A DNA stretch of 64,000 nucleotides from Ascidia mentula (Eukaryota; Chordata; Ascidiacea; Phlebobranchia; Ascidiidae), in assembly GCA_947561715.1 (NCBI GenBank), contig OX387198.1, positions 5,642,001 through 5,706,000 of the forward strand, in the 5' to 3' direction. Of this stretch, positions 22,896 through 35,053 are shown one piece after another (the first letter of the stretch is position 1; the number at the start of each line of letters is the position of its first letter). The notes below the pieces were generated by a model, which saw nothing but the letters and a program-made list of their open reading frames with translations, had not been told where the DNA came from and did no database searches. Both the position numbers and the translations under genes were made by a program.

Positions 22896-24665
22896 TCAGC
22901 TCCCTTGGGCGTTGCGTGGCAACATGAATTCATAAACGCTGCTCACTGTGGTGATCGATGGCCGCATGGTGGCGTAAACGGAGTGCATTTGATTCTCTCT
23001 ATACGTACGCACATCAGAGCCAGTATCTTCTGGGTAACTGATGTCAACGTAATGGTTAGCAACAGCCGCACCTATAACGTAATTGGTTTAGAATGCCACG
23101 AGGTTTCGGCTGAGTTCATTTGCATGCAATGCGGGCACAAAACACACCTGATTGGCCGGCAAGGTGTTTAAATTTCCGTTTTTTTCTGCAACACAAAATA
23201 TAGGTGTTACAAGAAAGCAGTTTTTTACGTTTTTGCCGTTTTTCAGAAAATATAAATTTCCAAAAAAATGACATATAAGATTTGAATGATTGCTTACCTT
23301 AATCTGACTACAATACCGACAGCCAGAAATACAACCAAAATTACTATAACACCAACAATGACGGTAGCAGTTGTGTTAAATCCATCGTGTTCTGGTCCTT
23401 CGCAAACAAAGTAAGTTACTAAACTTTCGTGTCAAACGCATAAAACCCGTGTCACACTTGTACCTGGAGTTTTGGCGTTGTTGTGAGCAATTTGAACGCT
23501 TGGTGTCGTTTGGTTGACAACTGGATCGGGATCTAAATAGTAATGATAGTTTAAAGTTTATGTCACGACATTAGCTTGCTTACGTTATCGAACGTGATGC
23601 ATTGCTAGAAACTGCAACTTTGGCACAACTGTAAAAAATAATACATTAACACGGAAAGCTATTCATCGGGAACAATTAACTAGCAATGAATTGCACCGGC
23701 AATCTAGCCTATACTTGACAAAACATATCTCAACGTAAAATTAATGTAAAAATATTTATTAATTTTACCTTTGCAACTTATCACGTGATAAGAGATATTG
23801 AAACCTCTTCCTTCTTTAAATCCGTCCGAATGAAAGAAAACGTTGTACGAAGAATCTTCAATCAATATTTTACGCATAAACTTTTTGTTACAAATTCCCT
23901 TTTGCCTCGCTTGTCTGCTGCAATGATGCGGAATCACACGTGGGCTCACCAGAGCGTAACATTGAAAGAAAGATTCGGGACTTCCGCATCGCAAAAATGG
24001 GTCAACTAAAACACAGCGTGTTCAAATTTCTACAAATCGTAAATTTTGTAATGATACAAAACATGCAACTAACGTCACGGGAATACGTATATTCATATCA
24101 AACTTAAAAACATGTAAGGAATAGAGGATTGGAGCCAATTATTATATGTGCAAAAGAGCCATTGGAGCCAATTATGTTTTTATACTGAGCTGCAGACGTG
24201 GCCATTGTTTCGACCTGATAGGTCTCATCAGTGCAGCTATGGTGTGACTTACAACAAAAGTCAACAAAATATCCGGCAGGACTTTCGTTTTGTGCGGTGA
24301 CCAGTGATAGATAAACAAATATCTTCATACCTATGCTAAACGTAACTTCGTCAGAGCAAGGAACATCCATGAATTGAAACTCAATCACCACGAACTGTGT
24401 GTTGATATCTGCATCAAATTTCCAACCACATTCCTGATTTTTCGGGTAAGTTTTGTTTCCTCCATAATTCGGGGAAGTCAGAAAACCAGAAAATCCCATT
24501 AAGTTATGCTGCGAAGCCGGAATGTCGCACGCCGACTGGGCGACTGTAGTTAAACCTAAAAATGCCGAATTTATATGCATTGACATGTTTAGGATGCTGC
24601 CCTTACTTACTTGTAACTGCTACCAAGTACGCTAATATTGCGGCTGTCGTAATGTTCATTACCAT
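22896..24665 (-). CDS. R11: CUB receptor with two YxxM motifs, 299 aa
   Basis: Exons 24611-24665 (signal MVMNITTAAILAYLVAV), 24331-24555 and 23769-24005 (CUB, with GFLTSPNYGG and a C-terminal GFNISYHVISC), 23464-23532 (stalk), 23298-23397 (membrane helix VIVGVIVILVVFLAVGIVV), 23148-23185 (basic juxtamembrane RKKRKFK) and 22896-23071 (tail of about 58 residues). The tail has NHYVDI, ISYPED, RTYREN, SVYATM and SVYEFM. The last two are YxxM motifs, known in other receptors as docking sites for the p85 subunit of PI3-kinase, so this looks like an activating member. The intron between the CUB exons (24006-24330) contains a hammerhead ribozyme in sense orientation. The gap to R12 is only 293 bases, the shortest in the array. 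Confidence 0.87.
24188..24238 (-). ncRNA. Type I hammerhead self-cleaving ribozyme in an R11 intron
   Basis: Read on the minus strand: stem I 5' strand AGCTGCA (24238-24232); core CTGATGA (24231-24225); stem II GACCT-ATC-AGGTC (24224-24212, five perfect pairs, 3-base loop); core GAAA (24211-24208); a short stem III region with the A-T and C-G closing pairs and a self-complementary TGGCCA; GTC cleavage triplet ending at 24195; and stem I 3' strand TGCAGCT (24194-24188), which pairs perfectly with the 5' strand. All invariant core bases of the hammerhead family are present. Cleavage would fall between 24195 and 24194. The very short stem III is typical of genomic hammerheads that work best as dimers. 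It lies in the same sense as R11, so it would be part of the R11 pre-mRNA. Activity is not shown. Confidence 0.85.
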
Positions 24666-24958
24666 TTTTTTCTACTATATTTCCTGTTACTTGACTGGAC
24701 TAAATCATTTTCCAAGTGCTGTACGAAAAAAACCTTGAACCATTTTTGATAAAAAGTTTTTGTATTTCGGCCCCTTTCCTTTGTAACACAACTTCGCAAT
24801 GCGCAGAAAAAAAGTAATTACTGCGTTTGTCAGAAACAAGAGAACGTGCGTTGAATCTTTGTGTGGTCACTAGACCTTTCCAGGTACCAAAGTACATCTC
24901 TCGCTACACCCGCGTTTCAGTAATGCACGCATGCTTCAAAAGAAACTCGTTTACAATT

Positions 24959-27533
24959 TTAAACCCCAGTATTTGGCAAAGCAGGGAGTTTTCCCGTGTC
25001 CTTGTCGCTGTTGTTCCTGCTGCCGTGTCCATATGCGGGCCCGGCACTTTCGTACAGTATGTTGTTCACCATCTCCCGTTCGCTAACCGCCTTCTTATGC
25101 ACGGTCACACAGCAATACACATCATGGTCAGTGATAACTTTGCCTTCTGCGAACATTGTGACGTCATTAGCCGTGACGTAGCTCCTTGAAATGCTGTTGT
25201 CGTTTGCGTCACTGTAAGTTTCATCGTGTTTTATTTGTTGGAAAGTTGTTGTTGTTGTTGCTGGACGGTTGTAGGGAACTGGGTCTGACATCACGTACGG
25301 GTTCATGACTTCCTCTTCATCTCTTCTTCTTTTCTCCTCTTTGCGGGTCTTGTGTAAGTGTCTTGCAACGAAAAGTAACTTGTTATCATATGTATTCGTA
25401 ATGCTGAGAATAAACAGACTGACCCATGGTTATGAAAACATTGGCATGTTTTATTTATTTAAAACGTTTCGGCAATACGTAAAACATGTCATTGTTATCA
25501 GTACTATGAGCCAATCCGTTTAGTCTCAGAGTTATGAGTAAACCCTCTATTCGTGTTCCTAAATTCGCAATTCTCCTGTGTTTGTTGCGAAGGTTTAAGG
25601 TATTTTGAACTGAGGACACAAATATTTTTAGAGATAGTCGTGAACAGAAACGTAGGGCATTAACTTTTGAAAGTAAGGTCAAGAATGCCAGCATACTCCC
25701 TTCTGGGAAACTGTTTTCATTGTGAATATCTTTGCGACATTTGGAACACAACATTTATAATTATCTCGTGTCAACTATTCCGGTGGCCAACTCATTTCCT
25801 TGTATAAGTTGGGCACTGGAAAGATATAATGTGTCGCGGTAAAGCAATAATTCCAGGAAATTGGTATCACCAGCAGTGTCTGGTCTGCGATGACACTGCA
25901 CATGTTTCAGCGCAGACTCGGGGACCGCCATGCGCTTAAGATTTTCCAAAAATAATCTTCCTTTAATTTTTGTGAAATGCTTTAAAATATTAGTCATGAC
26001 CCAATTTAACGTTCGAAGATATTCTTTAGTCACAAATAGTGATTTGCTTCTGACCGAACGCACCCAAATTTCTAATAATAGCAGGGGTGTTGCAATATGA
26101 GAAGTGAAATAATAGAATATAGCGTTAGGTCGATCCCTTACCTTTTCACACACAATATAACAACTGCCAATGTAGTTCCAAACATCAGAAAGGCTATGAC
26201 TCCTGCCATCACATATAGAATACTTCGACCTAAATGCAAAAAGTAAGTCTAGGGTAAACGTTCGTTGGCACATTTCGAACAATCCCACGTACTATCAATT
26301 GCTCCTGGTGTCCTCGTTTGCGGTGTCGTCGCCAAACCGGTCGAAGTCAGTTTTGCTATCGTTGTTGACATTGTTGGCATTGTTGGCATTGTTGATGTTG
26401 TTAATGATGATGATAAGGGTATTGTTGTTGATGTTGTCACTTCAGTTGTACTTTGGAGTGCACCAAGTGTAGAAGTCAATTGTGTACGGGCGGTTATCGG
26501 TATTGTTGATGAAATGGTTGGCAGTGCAGTTGTTCGTACAATGGTGCTTGTTCGCACACTCCGGCTTGTAGATGCCACTGGATCAAACAATGGAGTCACC
26601 GGTTGCGGCGGATCTGTTGAGACAACGAAAAGCTGCTTTTAGACATGTACAATAGGCGTAATATTGCCAAACAAACGAAATGTACCCATTGCGATCCCGG
26701 CGTTTACAACGTTAATCACGCTGTAAGCGAGTATGAATCCCGTTCTTGAGTTGAGAGCGTCAGCGTAAAATGTAATACCGAAGTGATTGTTGGTGCTTGT
26801 CAGGTATCCGTTCACCGAACCGCAATATCGCGACACACTTGGCGCAATGTTTTTCGCCCTCGTGCTTGGTGTTTGCATGACGTAGCATAAGGACTGTTGG
26901 ATCGTTCCACATAGGTTCAATGTGGCGTTTGGTCCTGTGGAGAAGAAGGTATTTTAGAAAAAACAGTGGTTATTCGAATGCAACATTTAATTCCCCATAA
27001 AGTCGCTAACCACATTCTTAGCTAGAGTCTACCTAATACTAACATTTAATGTACTCATTCAGATATTCTGCAGCATAGTTTTAGCGTAACAAGATCAGTG
27101 GAAACAATACAATTTACGTGTAATGTCAAAACGCAAGTAATTACCCGTGTTCAACGCGAGGATGTCGGTACACTGAGTATTCGTGCACAAACCAGTTTGT
27201 GGACATTTTTGGGTATTACTCTCTAAATCGAGGTTCACAATTCTTAGAACCACAATTTGTTCCGTCGGGTTAACTGCAAAGGTCCAGTCGCACTTCTGAT
27301 TGGGGGGGTAAGTTCCGTTGGTAAGAGGTGGTATTATTATACCTTTCAGGTTGGCAATGGTTCGCTGTTCCACGGGTATTTGGCACGAAAGTCTTGCGGA
27401 CTGCTGTCCGCTTACTGAAATTCAAGTAATGAATAAAAGAACTGTATAAAATATCAAAAAAGCATTGCTTACCTGTACAAACTGTGCCAAGTACAATCAA
27501 TAATCCAACAACTTGAGTTTTTATTGTAAACAT
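24959..27533 (-). CDS. R12: CUB receptor with long mucin stalk, 463 aa
   Basis: Exons 27473-27533 (signal MFTIKTQVVGLLIVLG), 27145-27414 and 26686-26934 (CUB, with NGTYPPNQKCDW and NLCGT), 26293-26613 (107-codon Thr/Ser/Pro stalk), 26142-26229 (membrane helix VMAGVIAFLMFGTTLAVVILC) and 24959-25361 (tail of 134 residues). The tail begins with a basic/acidic segment (KEEKRRRDEEE) and has NPYVMS, VPYNRP, ETYSDA, RSYVTA, VYCCV, ILYESA and AYGHG, the most tyrosines in the array. The intron before the tail (25362-26141, 780 bases) is the longest inside a CUB gene here and holds unassigned open stretches. Phases 1-1-1-1-2 match the family. Confidence 0.87.
25455..26130 (-). other. Unassigned open stretches inside the last R12 intron
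   Basis: Two stretches open on the minus strand: about 125 codons from the intron start down to 25761, and 100 codons at 25455-25754 in another frame. They have mixed composition with Leu, Arg and Lys and motifs such as RRPDTAGDTNF and KCRKDIHNENSF, and end in a stop overlapping AATAAA. I do not recognise the family. They could be a decayed insertion of another gene, or chance. No start, signal peptide or splice structure supports a working gene. Confidence 0.3.
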
Positions 27534-28519
27534 GTTTTCCCCACACTATTAGAAAAACCTGTTTTTCTTTGGTAATACACTGCAAAAAATGAAGTTTTGG
27601 TAAATTTAAACTCTAATTAAAATTCTGCCAACTATGCGATCCAAAAACATTACTACAGCTGAGCGACGTGCCCGCTATTTGTGGATATTGAGCGATCAAA
27701 AATCTCAATCCTGCGACTATATTACACGTGACGTCAGAAGCACGGCTGTCCAGATCACCACACGCTCGCTTTTACTTTACCCCCCACTAAAAAAGTAACG
27801 ACATCGTTCGTGCTGTGACCGCATTCATGAAGTTATGATTTTTATATTCAGCCGATTTCGTGATCGCAGTTAACTCTCGTTGCCGACAATTGCACGATCG
27901 TTGCGTTTTTGGTTCGAGTGGAGCTATAATGGTATCACTATTTGGCAGATGGTTTGAATTTAGGTGAAGCGGTAACATCTGATTCAGACCTGGGATGGCC
28001 AAAGCGAACGTTATTCGTTGTGACATTTCGGCCAAATCGATTGGGGATAAATAAAACTGTGTTGTGACGAAAACCAAAACATTTACGAGTTTTTTCATAG
28101 CTATTTTCTATGCCTTTTTGTACCAGTAAGACACATGTGTGTCCTAGTTGGTTGTTTTGCTGGAGCTATCCCCAGTGGCAGCAATTCATAAGTTACGAGT
28201 TTGTACTTTGATCCAGACAATTACTTCCTGCTTCTTTGTTCTATCTCGGGACATTCTTATACCCAGGAAACGTCTTACAAAACGTCACGCATACCAGCAA
28301 CCAGCTATCCATAAAATACGCTAAATTGGTACAAAGGTTTATTACAACAAATGAGTCCAAACACATGATAACACGGTGGATTGAAGGAAAAAGATAGTTC
28401 TTTTTCACGCACGCCAAATTATAAATCACGTCGAAGTAAGACGTATGATAACAATGACACATTGACACAAAAAGTGATTGAAGTTTCTCGTCATCACAGA
28501 CGCATGTGTGTCCCAACAT
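27534..28519. other. Spacer R13-R12
   Basis: About 1 kb. A TGACGTCA site near 27733 lies about 200 bases before the R12 start. A 103-codon minus-strand open stretch (27787-28098) starts with a hydrophobic leader, MKKLVNVLVFV, but the rest shows no domain; it could be a small secreted protein or chance. AATAAA near 28337 suits R13. Confidence 0.35.
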
Positions 28520-30493
28520 TCACATGTTCATATACGTTGGGTTCACCGGCGATTGGTTCTGTATCGGTGCCTCGTACACCGCCTCGTCTGCGGCCTCGTT
28601 CACGTAAATGCTGTCATGAGGAGGCACGGGTTCTCTCTGCGCCTCACCCTTGGCGCCAACATTGATATACATGGGCTGCTCCTCCGAAGCCTGGCGTTTT
28701 GGTACTGGTGCAACATGTTGTGTCCCTTTCTCTTCATCACCACCAGCACCCTCTTCTCTGTTGTTACTGCTAGTTGCAATAGGTCTCATGCTCCCTATTG
28801 GAAAGTAAACATTTAAAGAGGTGTCTACACTGCGTGTAGTGCTATTTGTGGTCACCACATGTGCCGCTAAAAGATATCCAATATAACGTTTACTTAAAAC
28901 GCAAGACGCCAATGACACAATAGCACGTTTGTATATTTTAACTTATCCTCACCTCGCTTGCTGTGGGTGGAACTTTTGCTCTTTCTGAAAACAACACAAA
29001 ACGTGAATAAATCTCTGCGAGTTGCCAAGTTGATGTGCAGTTGTAAAACAGGCGAATTTAAACCTATTTGTGGTGAAATCTTACCTTACACAAACACAAG
29101 CAACAACAAAGACTGCCACCAGCGCCAAAGGTATGCCGACGGATATTCCCACAATAGCTCCTACTGGTAGAACATCGTTTATGGGTGGGGCGGCCGTTGT
29201 ACCGTTGACGGTGACGGTGACATTGGACATTACAGGAGTTACAGGATCTACAGGAGCTGCAGAAATGCATGTGTGTGGTAACTTTGTATGTATCTCATAA
29301 TAGGTGACAGACGTGTCTTCTTAATGCAGTTATATGTGATAAGGTGTTGATGAATGTAAGCTGGGATTAGAAGTTGCATTAAAACTGGGCAAGTTTGCTG
29401 GTTGAAGTTTTGTGAACCATAATACCAAACCAAGCAAAGCGTTTTTTAAAACCGTTATCTCCTGTAGTCTTTGCCAAATGAATAATGACATCTAATGCAT
29501 GCAAAAGAGCCATAATTATCATCAAGAGTTGCAAACAGGTGTGCACACTTTTTCTACCTAATGTAAGGTCTCATCAGTGCAGAAGGAGACCTTATATAGG
29601 TCGAAACAGCGTGCACACCTGTCTGCAGCTCTCAATAGAATGTAATTTAGTTTTCATTGAAATTTGATTCACAAGGTCACCAACCTGTCGTACAGTTTAT
29701 GATTGTGTAGCTGAATCTGAAAACTTGCCCTATCTTAGCACTCGCGTTGACAGTCACGGTAAAATTCAGGATGTTTGTTGGAGGTACCAGTGTTAAAATT
29801 CTAAACAATGACCCATTAATATTGACTGGACAAGACTTGTTCGTTGAACGGTAGGCGTAGCAGCTCGGTTTCTGTGGACCCGATAGTATTTGACCTGTAA
29901 AATGATCTCGTATTTATTCAATTCCTGCAATGCGCAGTGTCAGTCTCAGGTTTAAAACTTTATGTAATTACTGGTGCACTATGTGTGTATTGTATAAGTT
30001 ACATTTTTTGGGGGGAAATACGTGTAAATTATACATTGCGATGCTTTAGTATTTACCATCTGGCATTTTAACTCCTGCTTGTGCTTCCAAGATATCAAGA
30101 CGCCCTACTAGCATTTGGTTCGTGTGGTTATCTAAAGTAATGTTTGGATGAACCACCGTGTGTACTGTTGCGCTGTCATTAAATGAGTACTCAATGTTCT
30201 TATTCAGTGCATGTTCGCCGCAGTTTTGAGCATTCACATCTCGGCTTATGAGAACTGCAAAACATGATAAAGATAAACATTGGGTTATTTGACAAAACTA
30301 CAACATAAAAGCATCGTTCAATTCGACTTGAAATTTGCTCTTATACCATGCAGATAGTATTCGTTTTTTACTCATGTCTGAGGTTAATTGTTACAACCTT
30401 TGGACATTTTTTAGCATGTTTTCTTTATTTGGTCAAGTTACCTGTAAGAGCAGTCAAATATAAGCTGATCATCAACCTCACTTTCAATGCCAT
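28520..30493 (-). CDS. R13: receptor with Cys-ended CUB-like domain and YMNM tail, 312 aa
   Basis: Exons 30442-30493 (signal MALKVRLMISLYLTAL), 30057-30254 and 29685-29894 (CUB-like; second half closes FRFSYTIINC), 29085-29256 (Val/Thr stalk and membrane helix VGAIVGISVGIPLALVAVFVVACVCV), 28953-28984 (short juxtamembrane RKSKSSTHSKR) and 28520-28794 (tail). The tail has PMYINV, SIYVNE, VYEAP and NPTYMNM. By family knowledge YVNE is a Grb2-type YxN site and YMNM a strong PI3-kinase docking site, as in CD28-like receptors, so an activating or costimulatory role is likely. The intron 29257-29684 holds a palindromic relic of the hammerhead element. AATAAA at about 28337 may end the transcript. 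Confidence 0.85.
29523..29634. repeat. Decayed inverted pair of hammerhead-type elements
   Basis: The stretch is an imperfect palindrome centred near 29577. The right arm on the plus strand keeps stem II (ACCT...AGGT), GAAA, a 4-pair stem III (ACAG/CTGT), GTC and TGCAGCTC, but its CTGATGA box is altered. The left arm on the minus strand keeps CTGATGAG and GAAA but has a broken stem II closing pair and GTT for GTC. Both arms share a GTGTGCAC stem III loop. Nearby sequence (GCAAAAGAGCCAT at about 29501) recurs next to the R11 ribozyme, so both loci come from one element family. Confidence 0.65.
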
Positions 30494-31994
30494 TCTTACA
30501 CGTTGCCTAATCAAAAACTGCAAAAGGTTTAAACTTTATTAGTAAACAGTATAATGGCGTTGCGAAATCGCCTCAGCTATATTCCAAACTGTGTTTCTTT
30601 CTGTAGCAAAATCCTTTTGTTGTTTTGTTAGAAACATTTTACAGTGAGATACTCCAGTCGTTATTCAACCGACGAAGGTGATTCAACACACTGATATACA
30701 CATTGCGTTACGTCACCATGACGTGACGTCGCAGTTGCGCCCCATGGGGTAAAACGGGTATGAATCAAACAGGAACTGTTGTCATAGACCATGGATCTTG
30801 ATGCTTGCTGTTGTTACGTAACCTGCCTAATGGAAATAATATGACGGATGTATCTAATGTGTAACTGCGTATGTGCTCCTGTAACGGTGTATAGTACTGT
30901 TCAAGGCAACCTTAAAATAACTTGGAAATCACAGTAAAGGCTACCCTTATAAACTAAACTCTAACGTCTAAACGATGCTATCGACGAATGGGGTTCCTAA
31001 TTTCAAATGGACGACCATTAAAACGAGTAACCTCCATTGCGCGCCTGGCTTGACTCCCACCTTGAATACACAATTCGTTTTCAATAATAACCGCTTTGCT
31101 TAGTGTATTGCGGGGTAAGTTTTAACTCCGGAAAGACTTCGTGGCACGGATTGATCGTCACCACACGTTTCTGCTTGCACATCAGGCGCTTCCCCTTTTT
31201 GGCGTTTGTTTCTTCGCGTACCCGGACAGCAGCTCAGCGTTTACTATCTCCGCAGTTTCGCTCACTGAAACTTTCCCTTCTTAACACGCGATGCATGTCG
31301 TGGCTTTAGAGGAAATTCAAACGGGTTCAAATTTTGTTGAAGTTTCATTTTTGCTTTTTGTTGAAAGCGGTTTGGTACATTGCCAAATGCGCGTGAATTT
31401 TTATGCGAGACGTTCTCGCATTGAACTGCTTTCACTATCTGAGGGAGCGGCTAGATAATGTAAGGCAACCACCGCATTTAACGATGTCTGACGTATGACA
31501 TGATCTGAATCATGACCCTGACTTAATATCAGTCAAATAATCTTCAATATTATCAATGTAAATTTATATTAAAATTGAGCATGGACGTTTATTGCACGGT
31601 ATGTCGACTTAAATAAAACTGTTCGTTTAAGAAAACAAGATAAACAATTTCAGACATGCATTGGATATACATTAATGTTTGGTCTTGGGAAAACACATTT
31701 CCGTTTATGACGTTGACAAATGTTAAAGCTGACACTGGTTTTTGTATCTAGTTATTTTGAGCACAACTTTATCGTAAATATTGGCTGGTTTGGAGATGAC
31801 GTAAATTACATGTCATATGTCACATATTTCTTTCCAGTCATTTGAAGCCCTAATAGGGTGAAGTCAAGAAACACGCCTTCCGCCGACGCCCTTTCTTAGT
31901 TGCTCTATCAGATAGCGGTCAAACAAGTCGGACGCATCGGGTGCATGAGTTAATCGTGATATGAAGCGGTGAATTGAAGCGCTGTTGATATCGG
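30494..31994. other. Spacer R14-R13
   Basis: About 1.5 kb with no gene. TGACGTGACGTCGC near 30720 may belong to the R13 promoter. Confidence 0.4.
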
Positions 31995-34261
31995 TCAGTT
32001 AAACTCCACATAGACCGACTTCGGTCTTCGTTCATACTGGGAGTTTCCAAAAACGTTCGGCTTCACGTAACCATATTCGTCCACTTCGGTTTCCGTTGCC
32101 ATTGAGTTCACGTACTCTTGGTCTCCACTTGTGCTCGGTAGCGCCGGTTGTGGTTGCGTTTTTCTTAAATCAGTGGCACTTGGTGGAGCTAGTGGTTGGC
32201 ATTTCAACACTTTGCGCTCGATGGTCCGAAACTTTCTGAAAAATTTTTAAGATTGTAAAGAATGGTTCCAGTGACCTAGAACACAAATTCCTATTGTGCC
32301 GTAAATTGTGACTTACTTTTTTTCGCGAATGAGCAGAAAGCTGAGAAAAACTGCCACGACTAAAAGAAAACCGCATACAATTACAGCTGCTGTGAAAGCA
32401 CTCAAGTGTTTTCGTGCAAGTTCTTGGGCCTCCCTCATGATTTTTTCTGGTAAAAAAAATTTGTGGCGGTTAAAGCGTAAGTTTTACATAACGTTTGATC
32501 TCTTTAAAACTGATAGTTGTTGCACTACATGCATTACTGGTAACAAGTGATGTAAGAAAAAAATGTGTCACCTGTTTTACTTTCTTCGGGTAGCGTGGTG
32601 TCGTTTGTTATCATTTCTGCAATAAAGTAGCAACTATTGTCAGCGATGTTAGCTAAGATTCATTTTCGTTATATCGGAAGATAATAACACGTGATTGAAG
32701 TAAACAACAGTGTCTAAGTAGCGTCGGACGTGACACTGTTCTCTTGTAAAAATGGGTGGGACTCTTTCGTCCCATCTGAAAGGGGTTATTTCGTGCAACT
32801 ATTTTGGGGTATCGTAATATCGCTAATCGCACGTTTTGTATTTGAAGTCATAAAACTTGTTTTAAAATAGCCGAAATCTTGGCACGATACAAATTGTCGC
32901 GGACTTTTATTTTTATAGGGCAGAGGTTCCTATTCGTTGCCAGGTAACTTTAGTAAACGTGGAAAGTTACTTTTATTTTATAGATTGTTGCAAACAACTT
33001 TGTTCAAATAGGATTTTACCGAAACGTACAATAGTTTCTTGTCGTTAATGACGGTCAAATATATTACCTGGCGGGCACGGGACCAGGGTGTAGTTGACCG
33101 CGAATCTTCCCAGACTTTTCCGACCATTCGACCTGAACCTAATGGTCGGCGGCCACGAGTCGAGTTCATATATTTGCATGCTGCAGCCGCACTGAGGAAG
33201 ATTCTTGGGGTATCCACTATGAATCATACCTTTCGACGCGAAGGCGTAGCAGTTCTTCGGCCTGCTATTTCCGCATATTCGCAACCCTTCAAAATGCGAT
33301 GGTTTTAATTAAACTTGCGTGGGGCCACCATACATGACATAAATTAATATTGTTGTCGTGGTGTTTATTTATATAAAAATTCTGCCTCCTTTGCTTTCCA
33401 ACTTCCATCTGATTTCGGTCAACATAACTTGATAAGGAAATGTAACTTTGTTACCAATGGATATCAGCACTTTTTGCCCGTCCACAATCTGACTTACCTC
33501 AACCAGTCGCTCAAAGAAATATATATATATAGTAGTAAACAGGAATAATATATCAGAGGTAATAAAAATAGTAGCACAAAAAATGGGAACCAAGTTGATC
33601 ATTTCAAAACCATTATCATAAAAAAAAACCTATTAGAGTCACTTTGTCATCAACAGAAAGCAAATATTAACAAATTATTGCGTTTATTTTTAATAAAAAT
33701 GCATTTCCACTTGCTTACCATTTGGCAAAACAACAAAATTGTTCGGACAGTGTATTGACTGTACGCCGGTTGCCAAGTAGTTGAATTGTAGAAGCAAAAT
33801 ATCTGATTGTTCCGCTTCTATCTCCCACGTGCATCTTTGTTTGGATGTGTACGTGTACCCGGTATTACCTTCTCCGCCGTAATAATGCTGGCGATAATTG
33901 GGATGCTTGATCACACCGCTTCTGTTGTTAAGTGTAAGTGGTCTGTTGTTGGACATGCATTGGCCGCTCACGGTGATCAGCAATAGCCCTAACCAAATAG
34001 TACTTGCATTCACATATAACTATAAATTGTTAATTGATACAAAACCATTTCGCCAATCAATTACAAATAGATGTTACAATGCAGGTGTCATGTATGGTGT
34101 TGAAGAAATGCTTTGAATTTTCGTAACAATCATAGAATACATACATACAACAATTAAATCATTTTGTTTCACGCAATTGTTTCAAGCTAACGTTAAACTA
34201 TTCCAAGAGCAAAAAATTCAATGCAACTCCTACCTTCGAAAGTAATTAGAAACACCAGCAT
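31995..34261 (-). CDS. R14: receptor with WPP-class CUB-like domain, 310 aa
   Basis: Exons 34234-34261 (short signal start MLVFLITFE), 33719-33988 (signal end LLLITVSG and first CUB half, with GVIKHPNY), 33068-33286 (second half with ICGNSRPKNCYAF, CGC, SWPPTIRF and closing NYTLVPC), 32572-32616 (15-codon stalk), 32317-32446 (membrane helix AAVIVCGFLLVVAVFLSFLL) and 31995-32235 (tail). The tail has QEYVNS (YxN), DEYGYVKP, SQYERR and SVYVEF. R14 and R15 are close relatives with the same exon sizes in the second half (219 bases). The acceptor of exon 2 at 33989 is chosen because it alone keeps the frame with the phase-1 first exon. Confidence 0.82.
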
Positions 34262-35053
34262 CGTCCCAGTAGACACTATTACCTCAGCGGAATACAACTT
34301 CTTTTAGTTTTCCTTGAAAATGTCAAACTCAACTCTTGGAATGTCAACGAAAATCTAAGCTATTTAAAGGATCTTTAACGCAAAATAAGGTCAGTTACGT
34401 TCACGACACCCTGCCTCTCGTCACTTTTTGGTTACATAAACACTGACGTACGAACACGAAGCATCTACTAATATACATTTGAATGATGCAGGTCTCGTTG
34501 AACGGGCGAAGAGCAGTCCCTCACTTCCCTTAGTGATGAATAACAATTGGTCTTGTGGGTAGATGACGTATTCTCATTACCTGTTTGATCGTTAGACACG
34601 ACGGGTCGTCCATTTAAACACGGAAATCACTCACTTCACCTCTTCCTTACGTTCACTCTTACCAAAATAAACGGTTTGTTTTAGTCTGGAAAATCTCAAA
34701 ATGCGGTGACGTTAATTCGCGAAGAATTGGAATTTTGCTGCTGAAACGGTTTTCCGTGGTGACGAAATAGTCCGTGCTATTTTTTTGTGTGTTATATACC
34801 TTGATTGTGTAAATGACATTTTGGCAGAGCGTAACTGTTCTTCTTTTCTTTAAAGTACGCTATAAGGCTGTTGCAAATGGTAATAATCGTACGAAAGCGT
34901 TTTATCCAACAAAGCCGCCACAACATTGCATTTACACAAAACTTTTTATTGTCTGTGATCATGATAACTCCATAGATATAAGAAAGAAACAACAAGTATA
35001 CAATAATACCACAATTCGCTTCAAATTTACAATTTGGCGTTAAGTCTTCCAAC
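34262..35053. other. Spacer R15-R14
   Basis: About 790 bases, no gene. GTGGTGACGAAATAGTCCGTG near 34755 recalls the block upstream of R1, R4, R6 and R8, but is at a different distance. Confidence 0.35.

Noticed and set aside
27787-28098. 103-codon minus-strand open stretch with a hydrophobic start
   Set aside because: Not called as a gene because the rest has no domain, and no paralogue is present in the array.
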